From NCBI GenBank assembly GCA_030595125.1, contig JAUVDV010000033.1, positions 1 through 52,508 of the forward strand: a stretch of 52,508 bases of DNA, given 5' to 3'. The DNA comes from Deltaproteobacteria bacterium. Lineage in GTDB: Bacteria; Myxococcota_A; Polyangia; JAAYKL01. This document shows, in pieces, positions 23,360 to 31,108 of the stretch; the stretch's first letter is position 1; each line of letters starts with the position of its first letter. Both the position numbers and the translations under genes were made by a program. The notes beneath the pieces are model-generated. The model did no database searches. It was not told where the DNA came from and saw only the letters and a list, made by a program, of their open reading frames with translations.

Positions 23360-24175
23360 ATGAACTTTTCAAAAACGGCAATGACCATTTCACTCGCGGG
23401 GCTCGCCGCGCTGGCGTCGATCGGAATCGGCTGCTCGGATGATGGGAGCGCAACGGGAACCCTCGGCCTGGAATTGTGGGGGGAAGAGTACATCGAGGAC
23501 GGCATCCCGGCGACCGAGTTCGAGGACGGGTACGCCGTTACTTTTGACAAGTTCCTGATCAATCTCGGAGAGATCACTGTTGCGAAGGAGGGATCTTCGC
23601 CTGCCATCGACGAAGCCGAGATGAGAGTCTGGGATCTCACGATGCCGGGCCCGTTCGATCTCGCTTCGGCCGAGGCCTCCACGGGGCATTACGATCACAC
23701 TGCGTACAGCATCACCGGGGCCACAGTTGCGAGTGTATCGGGAAATGCGACAGACGACGATTTGCAGTTGATGATCGATGAAGGTTACTCGGTCTATGTG
23801 GTTGGATCGGCCACTGACGGCGCCGCTACAAAAACCTTCGCCTGGGGGTTCCATACCGAGACCGTCTACGATCCGTGTCACTCGGAGGCGGTCCTCGATG
23901 ATGGGAGCGAGGCAACGGTTCAGATCACCATCCACGGGGATCACCTGTTCTACGACGACGCGGTGAGCACCTCTCCAGGCCTGCTCTTTTCTGAAATCGC
24001 ACTCGCGGACGCGAATGACGACAGCGAGGTGACCGCATCGGAGCTGGTCGATCACGATATCACGACCCTGTCCAACTACGGAGTTGGAAGCCTTGACATC
24101 TTCAACATGTGGGATTTCATCTCCCACATGACCACCACTCTCGGCCACATCGACGGCGAGGGACACTGCGAATAG
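23360..24175 (+). CDS. Acidic, His-containing lipoprotein, third gene of the TonB receptor set
   Basis: A 271-residue lipoprotein. The ATG at 23360 follows an excellent AGGAGGAGAA site; an ATG at 23342 would overlap that site. The signal peptide ends in SIGIGC-S. The body resembles secreted substrate-binding beta domains (FDKFLINLGEITV, VWDLTMPGP). It has His/Asp clusters (GHYDHT, IHGDHLFYDD, HIDGEGHCE) and two Cys (YDPCHSEA and the C-terminal HCE) that could bind metal. No recognised family. It starts 19 bp after the previous gene. Confidence 0.65.
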   Translation: MNFSKTAMTISLAGLAALASIGIGCSDDGSATGTLGLELWGEEYIEDGIPATEFEDGYAVTFDKFLINLGEITVAKEGSSPAIDEAEMRVWDLTMPGPFDLASAEASTGHYDHTAYSITGATVASVSGNATDDDLQLMIDEGYSVYVVGSATDGAATKTFAWGFHTETVYDPCHSEAVLDDGSEATVQITIHGDHLFYDDAVSTSPGLLFSEIALADANDDSEVTASELVDHDITTLSNYGVGSLDIFNMWDFISHMTTTLGHIDGEGHCE

Positions 24176-24182
24176 CTTCTGG

Positions 24183-24231
24183 TGTTTCAATTCAAAGGAA
24201 CGATGTTTCACTTCTGAAACATTATGTTTCA
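24183..24231 (+). promoter_or_regulatory. Enhancer: three TGTTTCA half-sites spaced exactly 21 bp apart
   Basis: TGTTTCA occurs at 24183-24189, 24204-24210 and 24225-24231, each step being two helical turns. The middle copy is part of a perfect dyad TGTTTCA-CTTC-TGAAACA (24204-24221). The array lies about 90-140 bp upstream of the sigma-54 -12 element, the normal distance for an enhancer-binding protein. The activator at 17636-19018 is the candidate binder. Confidence 0.75.
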
Positions 24232-24306
24232 CTTCTCCCGTTTTTCCTGGAACGTTTTTTGTCTGTATTTGGGTTTTGGCCCAAAAATACCATAGGTTAG
24301 CTATTT

Positions 24307-24322
24307 TGGCACCAGCCTTGCT
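24307..24322 (+). promoter_or_regulatory. Sigma-54 (-24/-12) promoter of the ORP-like operon
   Basis: TGGCAC and TTGCT are separated so that the GG and GC dinucleotides are 12 bp apart, a full match to the sigma-54 consensus. Transcription should begin near 24333, leaving a short leader with the CAGGAGG ribosome site before the ATG at 24346. Confidence 0.88.
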
Positions 24323-24345
24323 ATGCATTCCAGACAGGAGGTTTG

Positions 24346-24756
24346 ATGAAGGTTGCTGTTCCACTTTTTGGTACCCGGGTGGCACCCAGATTCGGCTTTG
24401 CCGACCAGTTGCTGCTAGCGGAGATATCAAATGAACGCGTGGATCGAACAACCGTTGTCACCATGGTCGTCGCCGGCTGGCACGATCGCTTGACCGGGCT
24501 TAGAGATCTCGGTGTGGAGTTGATCCTGTGCGGAGGCTTCAACCGTCGATTCGAGCCCCTCGCACAGAGCCTGGGGATAAGCATTGTCGCCGGGCTCGCG
24601 GGAGATGCATCGGATCTGGTGGAGACATACGCACGGGGCGAGGAGCTTCCCATTGCCCGCTGTTGCAGGCGGGGCGCGCCGGGATGGTTTGGCCCCGGAC
24701 GCAGGGGGCGAGGTCGCGGCAAGGGCGGCCCAGACGGCCGAAGAGAAAACAACTAG
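24346..24756 (+). CDS. NifX/dinitrogenase iron-molybdenum cofactor biosynthesis family protein
   Basis: A 136-residue protein with the NifX/NafY-like fold: MKVAVPLFGTRVAPRFGFAD, then VDRLxGL-type helices and LGVELILCGGFNRRFEPL. The C-terminus adds two Cys (ARCCRRG) and a basic Gly/Arg tail. Family members bind Fe-S or molybdenum clusters. It is the first gene after the sigma-54 promoter and heads an operon that resembles the orange-protein (ORP) cluster of Desulfovibrio. No nitrogenase genes are in the window, so a role in nitrogen fixation is unlikely. Confidence 0.85.
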   Translation: MKVAVPLFGTRVAPRFGFADQLLLAEISNERVDRTTVVTMVVAGWHDRLTGLRDLGVELILCGGFNRRFEPLAQSLGISIVAGLAGDASDLVETYARGEELPIARCCRRGAPGWFGPGRRGRGRGKGGPDGRRENN

Positions 24757-24780
24757 TGCCACATGGCCAAGGAGGATGAG

Positions 24781-25017
24781 ATGTCAGGACTTGATAGAAA
24801 AGGACCACAGGGAGACGGCCCCAGAACTGGAAGGGGTCTTGGAAAATGCAACGACGACAAGGACACGGCGCAGAATGAAACCCCCCAGCGCGGAATCGGG
24901 CGCGGAGGAGAACCACGGGGTGGTGGACGAGGACGCGGACAGGGCGGCGGCGGCGGACAGGGTGGCGGCGGCGGACAGGGACAGGGCCGTGGTGGACGCG
25001 GCCGGGGTAATCGTTAG
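24781..25017 (+). CDS. Gly/Arg/Gln-rich DUF5320-like small protein
   Basis: A 78-residue protein beginning MSGLDRKGPQGDGPRTGRG with LGKC, the characteristic beginning of DUF5320-type proteins that accompany NifX/Mrp genes in anaerobes. The C-terminal half is a low-complexity GGGRGRGQGGGGG tail. I took the ATG at 24781 after AAGGAGGATGAG; an ATG at 24763 would lie before this ribosome site. Function unknown. It stands between a NifX-like and an Mrp-like gene. Confidence 0.75.
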   Translation: MSGLDRKGPQGDGPRTGRGLGKCNDDKDTAQNETPQRGIGRGGEPRGGGRGRGQGGGGGQGGGGGQGQGRGGRGRGNR

Positions 25018-25019
25018 CC

Positions 25020-25865
25020 ATGTCTTGCAATGTAAATATGTCGCAAAAGCTGGATCAAGAGGAGGGCGCCGCGCGGACGGCCATGGCGGCCGTGCCCCAC
25101 AAGATCCTGGTCATGAGCGGGAAGGGAGGCGTTGGCAAGACCACCATCTCGGTGAACCTCGCCTACGCATTTGCGGCCATGGGCAAATCGGTGGGGATAG
25201 TGGACGCGGATCTGCACGGACCCAACGTGGCCCTGATGACAGGCACGGAGGGCCATCGGGTCTACGGCTCTGATGACGGCACGCTAGCGCCGGCCAAGGC
25301 CCGAGACGGAGTGCGAGTGCTCTCCATCGCCTCTTTTCTTCCGGATACCGCGGTGCCCGTGGCCTGGAGAGGTCCCAGAAAATCCTCGCTCATCCGGCAA
25401 TTCCTGGGCCAGGGCAACTGGAAGGGCGTCGATGTCTTGATAGTCGATTGCCCGCCCGGAACAGGGGACGAGCCCATGACAGTGGCCCAGCTGATCCCCG
25501 ATTCGGACGGCGTAGTGATAGTCACTTCTCCGCAGGATGTGGCCTTGCTGGACTCTCGCAAGTGTGTCAATTTCGTGAGGGACATGGACCAGCGGGTGCT
25601 GGGCATCGTGGAAAACCTGTCGGGGTTTGTCTGCCCCGAGTGCGGTCACAAGGTGGATCTCTTCAAGACCGGGGGCGGGGAACGCGCAGCAAAAGAGATG
25701 GATGTTCCGTTCCTGGGAAGGATCCCGATCGCCCCCGCCATGGTGTCGGCGGGAGATTCGGGTAATCCGTTGGTGGTCGATCTGCCGGATAATCCCGCGT
25801 CCCTGATGCTCACGGAGATCGCCGTGAACCTTGAACGCGGATGGAACGATAAGGCAAATCAGTAA
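25020..25865 (+). CDS. Mrp/NBP35-family P-loop ATPase (Fe-S carrier type)
   Basis: A 281-residue ATPase with the deviant Walker A GKGGVGKTT (34-42), VDADLHGPN (switch), IVDCPPGTGDEP, and the C-terminal CxxC (GFVCPECGHK) typical of Mrp/NBP35 proteins, which bind and deliver [4Fe-4S] clusters as dimers. It starts 2 bp after the Gly-rich gene. In the Desulfovibrio ORP operons an Mrp-like ATPase (DVU2109) occupies the same role. Confidence 0.93.
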   Translation: MSCNVNMSQKLDQEEGAARTAMAAVPHKILVMSGKGGVGKTTISVNLAYAFAAMGKSVGIVDADLHGPNVALMTGTEGHRVYGSDDGTLAPAKARDGVRVLSIASFLPDTAVPVAWRGPRKSSLIRQFLGQGNWKGVDVLIVDCPPGTGDEPMTVAQLIPDSDGVVIVTSPQDVALLDSRKCVNFVRDMDQRVLGIVENLSGFVCPECGHKVDLFKTGGGERAAKEMDVPFLGRIPIAPAMVSAGDSGNPLVVDLPDNPASLMLTEIAVNLERGWNDKANQ

Positions 25866-25898
25866 ATCTCGATTTTTTTTTGAAAGGAGGCAACAAGA

Positions 25899-26297
25899 GT
25901 GAACGATCAGAAAACCAAAAAGTACATCGCCATAGCCGTTGAGGATGACAAGGGCTTCGACGGGCAAGTGAGCCAACACTTCGGCAGGTGTCCATATTAT
26001 TTCATGGTCAGTGTAGAAGGGGCTACAATTGTTGAGTCCAAGGTGGAACCGAACTCATTCTACGGCAGCCACCAGCCAGGGGTGATGCCGGCCTTCATCA
26101 AAGATCTGGGTGCAAACGTGATCCTGGCGGGAGGTATGGGACCCAGAGCGATCGACCTTTTCATCAACATGGGAATAGAGGTTGCCACCGGGGCCATCGG
26201 AAATGTCAAGAATGTCCTGGACGCCTACCTGCGGGGCGACATCAAGGGAATCGAACCGTGCACTCACGATCACGCTGATAGTTGTGGGGGTCACTGA
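25899..26297 (+). CDS. NifX-family protein with His-rich C-terminus
   Basis: A 132-residue protein; GTG start at 25899 with GAAAGGAGG upstream. The NifX pattern IAIAVEDDKGFDGQVSQHFG and GANVILAGGMGPRAIDLF is clear, and the tail CTHDHADSCGGH could bind metal. Family members carry metal-sulfur clusters. A T run (T9) in the 33-bp gap upstream may weaken transcription. It ends directly at the ATG of the next NifX-like gene. Confidence 0.88.
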   Translation: MNDQKTKKYIAIAVEDDKGFDGQVSQHFGRCPYYFMVSVEGATIVESKVEPNSFYGSHQPGVMPAFIKDLGANVILAGGMGPRAIDLFINMGIEVATGAIGNVKNVLDAYLRGDIKGIEPCTHDHADSCGGH

Positions 26298-26657
26298 ATG
26301 GGCAAGCTAGTAGCAATCACACTGGAACGAACCGGGGATCTCGACACGCCGATCGATCCCCGCTTCGGCCGGGCGGGGGCGTTTCTCATTGTGGACGCCG
26401 AGACAAGGGAGATCGTTTCGACCATCGAGAATACGTCGGTCGAGGCAGCCCACGGCGCGGGGACCGGAGCTGCCGCAACGATGTCCGGCGCCAATGTGAA
26501 TGCGGTGATCTCCGGGCGATTTGGTCCCAAGGCATACGATGCCCTGAACCGCCTCGGAATTCAGATGTGGAACGCACCGCAAGGTCTCACCGCGAGGGAG
26601 GCCCTCGACAAGATGATCGCCGGAGAACTCACGCAAATGCAGATCGTGAAATACTGA
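26298..26657 (+). CDS. NifX/orange-protein-like protein
   Basis: A 119-residue protein of the dinitrogenase cofactor family: LDTPIDPRFGRAGAFLIVD, GAGTGAAATMSGANVNAVI and FGPKAYDALNRLGIQMW. It has no Cys, like the Desulfovibrio orange protein, which holds a Mo-Cu-S cluster non-covalently; I infer it could be the ORP equivalent. Its stop (TGA) overlaps the ATG of the next MinD-like gene, so translation is coupled. Confidence 0.87.
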   Translation: MGKLVAITLERTGDLDTPIDPRFGRAGAFLIVDAETREIVSTIENTSVEAAHGAGTGAAATMSGANVNAVISGRFGPKAYDALNRLGIQMWNAPQGLTAREALDKMIAGELTQMQIVKY

Positions 26658-27526
26658 TGATCATCTCCGTAGCCAGTGGCAAGGGCGGCACCGGCAAGAC
26701 CCTGATCTCCACGAGTCTCGCGAGGCTGTGGGCTGACGGGAATAAAGCGGTCACCTATGTTGATGCGGACGCGGAGGAACCCAACGGACACCTCTTTCTC
26801 AAGCCTGACGTGATCGACGAGAAACGTTTCACGGTAAAAATACCCACCCTCGAAGGACGGACCTGCGCGGCCCACGGAAAGTGCCAGGAAATCTGCGAGT
26901 TCAACGCGATCCTCTCCGCAAAGGGAAGCGTGATCGTTTTCGATGAGTTGTGCCACGGGTGCGGCGCCTGCGTGCTCGCTTGCCCGGAGGGTTTCCTGAA
27001 GGAGACCGAGCGGGAGATCGGAACCATCATGCACGGCGACTCTAATGGGCTGGAATTTTATTCGGCGACCCTGGACGTGGGAGAGGCGCGGGTCACTCCG
27101 TTGATCTCCGGCGTCGTGGAAGCGTCAACCGAAAATGTGGATGGCGATCGCTTGGTGGTTATCGACGCTCCACCGGGAACCTCCTGCTCGGCGATGGCCG
27201 CAGTGGAGGTCGCCGACCTGGTGTTGCTGGTGACGGAACCGACACCATTTGGCGAGCACGATCTCATTCTCGCGTTGGAGATGGGAAAAGCCCTGGGAAG
27301 GAAAATGGCTGCGGTGATCAACAGGTCGGATATTGGTAGTGACGGGACCCGCGCCCTGCTGGAGGCCAGATCGATCCCGGTGCTCGCCGAGATCCCATTC
27401 GACCGCGCGGTCGCCGAGTCATACGCCGTCTCGCGTATGCCCATGGAGGACAGTCCCAAATTTGCGAACTCCATCGTGAAGCTGGCACAGGGCCTGGTCT
27501 CCCTGACCGAAGGAGTATCCCCATGA
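26657..27526 (+). CDS. MinD/ParA-like ATPase with [4Fe-4S] ferredoxin insert (first copy)
   Basis: A 289-residue protein with Walker A SGKGGTGKT at the N-terminus, the switch VDADAEEPNGHLF, then a Cys-rich insert (CAAHGKCQEIC and CHGCGACVLACPEG), and IDAPPGTSC. This is the layout of DVU2103/DVU2104-type ATPases of the ORP complex, in which two paralogues act together. The ATG at 26657 overlaps the previous stop; the longer frame from 26282 is a shadow. The first Cys motif is not a full CxxCxxC, so one Fe-S cluster may be atypical. Confidence 0.9.
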   Translation: MIISVASGKGGTGKTLISTSLARLWADGNKAVTYVDADAEEPNGHLFLKPDVIDEKRFTVKIPTLEGRTCAAHGKCQEICEFNAILSAKGSVIVFDELCHGCGACVLACPEGFLKETEREIGTIMHGDSNGLEFYSATLDVGEARVTPLISGVVEASTENVDGDRLVVIDAPPGTSCSAMAAVEVADLVLLVTEPTPFGEHDLILALEMGKALGRKMAAVINRSDIGSDGTRALLEARSIPVLAEIPFDRAVAESYAVSRMPMEDSPKFANSIVKLAQGLVSLTEGVSP

Positions 27527-28398
27527 AGGAGATAGTAGTGGTGAGCGGCAAGGGCGGCACCGGCAAGACCTCCTTCACCGCTGCCTTTGCGCACCTGGCG
27601 AAGGGGCCTATCGCCCTGGGCGATTGCGACGTGGACGCGGCAAACCTGGCGTTGCTGATGCACGGAGAGGATTTCGTGGAGGAACCGTTCCTTGCGGGTA
27701 AAAGAGCGCGTGTCGATGAGAACAAGTGCACCGGTTGCGGCGAATGCGAGAACGCGTGCCGCTACGAGGCGATTCCGGTGATCGATAATCTTGCAAGCGT
27801 GAACGATCTTCTCTGCGAGGGTTGCCGTGCGTGTAGCGTCGTCTGCCCCGAGGACTGCATCACTTTTATGAACAACAGGGCCGGCACCCTGTTTCACCGG
27901 GAGACATCGACGGGACCCATGGTTCACGGTGCTCTGGGCATTGCGCAGGACAACTCGGGAAAGCTGGTGGCAAAGGTGCGCGCCGATACAAAACTCATCG
28001 CGATGGAGCGCAACATTGATCTGGCGATCTTCGACGGGCCGCCCGGTATTGGATGCCCGGTCCATGCTGCCATGGGCGGGGTCGATCTGGTGGTGGCGGT
28101 CACAGAGCCGTCGTCGTCCGGAGCGCACGATCTGAAGCGAATGCTCGACCTGTGCGATCACTTCAATCTCGAATCGGCGGTAGTGGTTAACAAGTACGAT
28201 CTGAGCGTGGCGGTCACCGAGGAGATCGAGAAGATGGTCAAAAAGCGCGGCTCGCATACGGTGGGAAGAGTCCCGTTTGACGAGGGTGTTCCCAGGGCCC
28301 TCGCCAGGATGGAGGTTCCCCTGGTGATCCCCAAAGTCAAGACTGCCCTCGAAAATACGTGGGGAGATATCGTTCAATTACTGGAACGATCTGCATAA
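27523..28398 (+). CDS. MinD/ParA-like ATPase with two [4Fe-4S] motifs (second copy)
   Basis: A 291-residue paralogue of the preceding protein, overlapping it by ATGA. Walker A SGKGGTGKTS, GDCDVDAANL, then two complete ferredoxin motifs (CTGCGECENACRY and CEGCRACSVVCPED) and DGPPGIGCPVHAAMGG. Last gene of the sigma-54 operon; the two ATPases probably form a heterodimer that loads or moves the cluster-bearing NifX-like proteins (inference from the ORP system). Its stop codon lies within the 19-bp dispersed repeat. Confidence 0.92.
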   Translation: MKEIVVVSGKGGTGKTSFTAAFAHLAKGPIALGDCDVDAANLALLMHGEDFVEEPFLAGKRARVDENKCTGCGECENACRYEAIPVIDNLASVNDLLCEGCRACSVVCPEDCITFMNNRAGTLFHRETSTGPMVHGALGIAQDNSGKLVAKVRADTKLIAMERNIDLAIFDGPPGIGCPVHAAMGGVDLVVAVTEPSSSGAHDLKRMLDLCDHFNLESAVVVNKYDLSVAVTEEIEKMVKKRGSHTVGRVPFDEGVPRALARMEVPLVIPKVKTALENTWGDIVQLLERSA

Positions 28399-28410
28399 TT
28401 CGCCAGCCTG
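28392..28410 (+). repeat. 19-bp core of the TGCATAATTCGCCAG repeat, solo copy
   Basis: Identical to 43174-43192 and the reverse complement of 17555-17573; with flanks the match to 43173-43199 is 26 of 27 bp. It includes the stop codon of the ATPase gene. No right arm follows here. Confidence 0.75.
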
Positions 28411-28495
28411 TCGGTAAGCACTCGTGAATCACTCTGAATTTCCGGGTCGGGCTTGACCTTGGACGAAAAAAATGATTTTGTAACTCGCGTGAAAT

Positions 28496-28509
28496 GTGAT
28501 CTTTATCAT
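28496..28509. promoter_or_regulatory. Possible FNR/CRP-like site upstream of the beta-subunit gene
   Basis: TGAT-CTTT-ATCA is symmetric and close to the FNR half-site pair (TTGAT-N4-ATCAA), 106 bp upstream of the ATG at 28615. Oxygen control of a sodium-pump decarboxylase would be sensible, but one site by eye is weak evidence. Otherwise the 28411-28614 gap is AT-rich with no other clear element. Confidence 0.3.
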
Positions 28510-28614
28510 TTTGCATCTACATAAGTGTTTCAGTAACAAAAACGTGGCAACAGCGAGGATCTTTGTCCATCATTCAGTTCAACTCATTGTAAGAAATAGG
28601 GATTTCGAGGGTTT

Positions 28615-29757
28615 ATGAGCATATACGATATTTTGGATACACTGTGGGGAATCGTCGACACGACGGGAATACCGACGTTTGGTTGGAAATACCTCGTCAT
28701 GTGGGTTGTTGGCGGGGGGTTCATGTACTTGGCGATTGCAAAGAAGTACGAACCCTTGCTGCTTCTTCCCATCGGTTTCGGAATTTTCATCGTCAATTTC
28801 CCGCTGGTTCCACTGATGGGCCATTCCCATGGCCACGACCAACTCCTGCAAATATTCTACCATTACGGATTGGAGTGGGAGGTGATTCCTTGCGTCATCT
28901 TCTTGGGTCTCGGGGCCATGACCGATTTTGGGCCACTCATAGCCAATCCCAAGGCGCTGCTTATTGGAGCCGGCGCACAGCTTGGAGTGTTTATCACCTT
29001 CACCGGCACGGTGATCGCCGGGTTCACGCTCAAGGAGGCGGCCTCGGTCAGTATTATCGGCGGCGCTGACGGGCCGACTACAGTCTATTTGACGCAGCAC
29101 CTGGCCCCGCAGCTACTGGGACCCAATGCGCTGGCGGCCTATTCGTACATGGCCATGGTCCCGCTCTTGCAACCTCCCATCATTCGATTGCTGACCACCA
29201 AAAAAGAACGATTGATAAAGATGCGTCAGCTCAGGCCGGTCTCCCAGACGGAAAAGATCTTTTTCCCAATTGTGGCCGTAACCATCATCGCGTTGCTCGT
29301 GCCTTCAGTTATTCCGCTTCTGGGAATGTTCATGTTCGGCAACCTGATGAAGGAAAGTGGGGTTGTGGAGCGCCTGACCGGGACAGCCGAGGGTGCCCTG
29401 ATGAACATCGTAACTATCTTCCTCGGGCTCTCCGTGGGCGCCACAATGCATGCCGAAAAGTTCCTCACCTGGAAACCGCTGTTGATCTTCGGGTTGGGCC
29501 TTGTCGACTTCGCGGTATGTACAGTCGGCGGCATTTTGACCGCCAAGATCATGAACTTTTTCATCAAGACCAAGATCAATCCCATTATCGGTGCGGCGGG
29601 AGTTTCAGCTGTTCCAATGGCGGCGCGCGTCTGTCAGACGGAGGGTCAAAAATACGACCCCTCCAATAATTTGTTGATGCATGCGTTGGGACCAAATCTG
29701 GCTGGAGTTATCGGCTCGGCCGCCGCCGCCGGAATGTTCATCAGCATGTTTGATTGA
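28615..29757 (+). CDS. Sodium-translocating decarboxylase beta subunit (OadB/GcdB family), first paralogue
   Basis: A 380-residue integral membrane protein with about nine hydrophobic segments. The signature GGADGPTTVYL contains the Asp needed for sodium transport (Asp203 in Klebsiella OadB); [32 protein letters not shown] and NLLMHALGPN are family-conserved. It couples decarboxylation of carboxybiotin to sodium export. It is followed by a gamma-like gene but no alpha (carboxyltransferase/biotin) gene, unlike the set at 38.4-41.7 kb. It may share the alpha subunit with that set. Confidence 0.92.
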   Translation: MSIYDILDTLWGIVDTTGIPTFGWKYLVMWVVGGGFMYLAIAKKYEPLLLLPIGFGIFIVNFPLVPLMGHSHGHDQLLQIFYHYGLEWEVIPCVIFLGLGAMTDFGPLIANPKALLIGAGAQLGVFITFTGTVIAGFTLKEAASVSIIGGADGPTTVYLTQHLAPQLLGPNALAAYSYMAMVPLLQPPIIRLLTTKKERLIKMRQLRPVSQTEKIFFPIVAVTIIALLVPSVIPLLGMFMFGNLMKESGVVERLTGTAEGALMNIVTIFLGLSVGATMHAEKFLTWKPLLIFGLGLVDFAVCTVGGILTAKIMNFFIKTKINPIIGAAGVSAVPMAARVCQTEGQKYDPSNNLLMHALGPNLAGVIGSAAAAGMFISMFD

Positions 29758-29767
29758 GATGGCTATT

Positions 29768-30328
29768 ATGAAGTTAGCAAAAATAATGAAAACAATGTTT
29801 GCCGTGGTTGCGCTTCTGACGGTCTATTCAACGCCTCTTCTGGCAGAGGATTTTCTTGGACTTCCTGTTGTTCCAGGAAGCGAAGTCGTCGACAGGGCAG
29901 AAACTCATTTGGATATGAAAACGGCCATGTCCCATGACGAAGTTGTGGATTTCTATAATGAAGTCCTCAAGGATTTCAAGGACATAAAGGCACTCGATCG
30001 AGACGATAACACACAGATTACAGACCACAGCAATCTGAAGTGGCATTCCATTACGGTTTCCAAGGAGAAACTCGAAGGAAAAACCACTGTTGTCATCAAG
30101 AAAGACAGCTGGAGTTGGATTTTTGGGACTCTGATTTTGCGATACATAGGTGTTTTTGCAGTTATCATGATGCTGTTTATCTGCATGTCTATTACAGGAG
30201 CCGTCATATCCAGATCCATCAATAGACTCGAAGCGAAAAAGGCCGCCGCCGGCTCCGGGACTCAGGAGCAGGAGATGGTTGCTGTCGCTCTGGCTGCGGC
30301 CAAGGATTCAGAGCGTCGTAAGAGTTGA
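29768..30328 (+). CDS. Sodium-pump gamma-like membrane protein
   Basis: A 186-residue protein. A signal peptide or N-terminal TM (MKTMFAVVALLTVYSTPLLA) precedes a ~90-residue periplasmic domain (DFLGLPVVPGSEVVDR). Next comes a strong TM segment (YIGVFAVIMMLFICMSITGAV) and a cytoplasmic tail ending QEMVAVALAAAKDSERR, like the end of OadG gamma chains. It starts 10 bp after the beta-subunit gene (an ATG at 29759 is possible). The N-terminal external domain is unusual for a gamma subunit. The gamma chain holds the alpha and beta subunits together. Confidence 0.7.
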   Translation: MKLAKIMKTMFAVVALLTVYSTPLLAEDFLGLPVVPGSEVVDRAETHLDMKTAMSHDEVVDFYNEVLKDFKDIKALDRDDNTQITDHSNLKWHSITVSKEKLEGKTTVVIKKDSWSWIFGTLILRYIGVFAVIMMLFICMSITGAVISRSINRLEAKKAAAGSGTQEQEMVAVALAAAKDSERRKS

Positions 30329-30415
30329 GAACGCCGTAGTACTCAGTCGGATATTCAGGCCCTTTTTTCACATTGCCCTATTTCCAGTCCAATGCCGTCG
30401 TTCTAGACTCTACCA

Positions 30416-31108
30416 ATGGAAATCGGCGGCCGTGTAGTACCACCATCTCATGAGAGGACCGCTGCTGCGGCCCGCGAGGGCCTGTTCGCCGGGTCGCGGG
30501 TGTTGACCGGCGGCCTGGTGTTGATCGCCGCAGCCGTGATGTTCGGGTCGATGAAGGAGTGGCTGGCAGCAGCGTCCCTGGGACTGGTGCGTGACGGCCT
30601 GTTCGACGCGGTGACGCTACGCACAGATCCGACGGAGGCTCTTTACGGTTGTCTCGCGAGTGGTATCGCCTTCTTGCTGTCCCTGGCTGGAGTCCTGTTC
30701 GCAGTCGCTCTGGCGGGCACCGTTGTTCCCGCCCTCATTGCACGGCGCGGCGTGGGGCGAACAGCAGTTTCCATCCCAAAAGAGAAACCCGCAAGGATCT
30801 CATCGTTTGTTCTGGCCGCAACGGGCGTTGCGGTGTTCACGTTGCTCTCCGTAAAGATAATCGCCGGCCATGGATTTTCTTTCACGGGTACGGGTTCGAC
30901 CACGGCGGATCTCCCGTTTTCCCTGATCGCGGCGGCGGGGGTGGTGATGTGCCTTGTCGGTATGATCGATCTGGCGCTTGGACGAGCGAGGATCTGGAGG
31001 AGCCTGCATTTGACCAGGAGCGAGGCTGTGAGGGAGGATCGAGCATCATCGGGGGATCGGACGGCGAGGTCTCGTGTTCGCGCAAAGATGGGCGAGGGGG
31101 TGGTCTAG
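30416..31108 (+). CDS. FlhB/YscU-like membrane protein lacking the autocleavage domain
   Basis: A 230-residue protein with about four TM segments. The N-terminal ERTAAAAREGLFAGSR resembles the start of FlhB/YscU proteins, and the end SLHLTRSEAVREDRASSG..RSRVRAKM matches the segment that in FlhB joins the membrane part to the cytoplasmic domain. The NPTH-containing cytoplasmic domain, which cleaves itself to switch export specificity, is absent: TAG at 31106 is followed at once by the priA start. No other type III secretion or flagellar gene is in the window. The start codon has no strong ribosome site. Confidence 0.6.
   Translation: MEIGGRVVPPSHERTAAAAREGLFAGSRVLTGGLVLIAAAVMFGSMKEWLAAASLGLVRDGLFDAVTLRTDPTEALYGCLASGIAFLLSLAGVLFAVALAGTVVPALIARRGVGRTAVSIPKEKPARISSFVLAATGVAVFTLLSVKIIAGHGFSFTGTGSTTADLPFSLIAAAGVVMCLVGMIDLALGRARIWRSLHLTRSEAVREDRASSGDRTARSRVRAKMGEGVV

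Noticed and set aside
24346-28398. Nitrogen-fixation (nif) cluster
   Set aside because: NifX-family proteins occur, but no nifHDK, nifB, nifE or nifN is present; the content fits ORP-type operons better.
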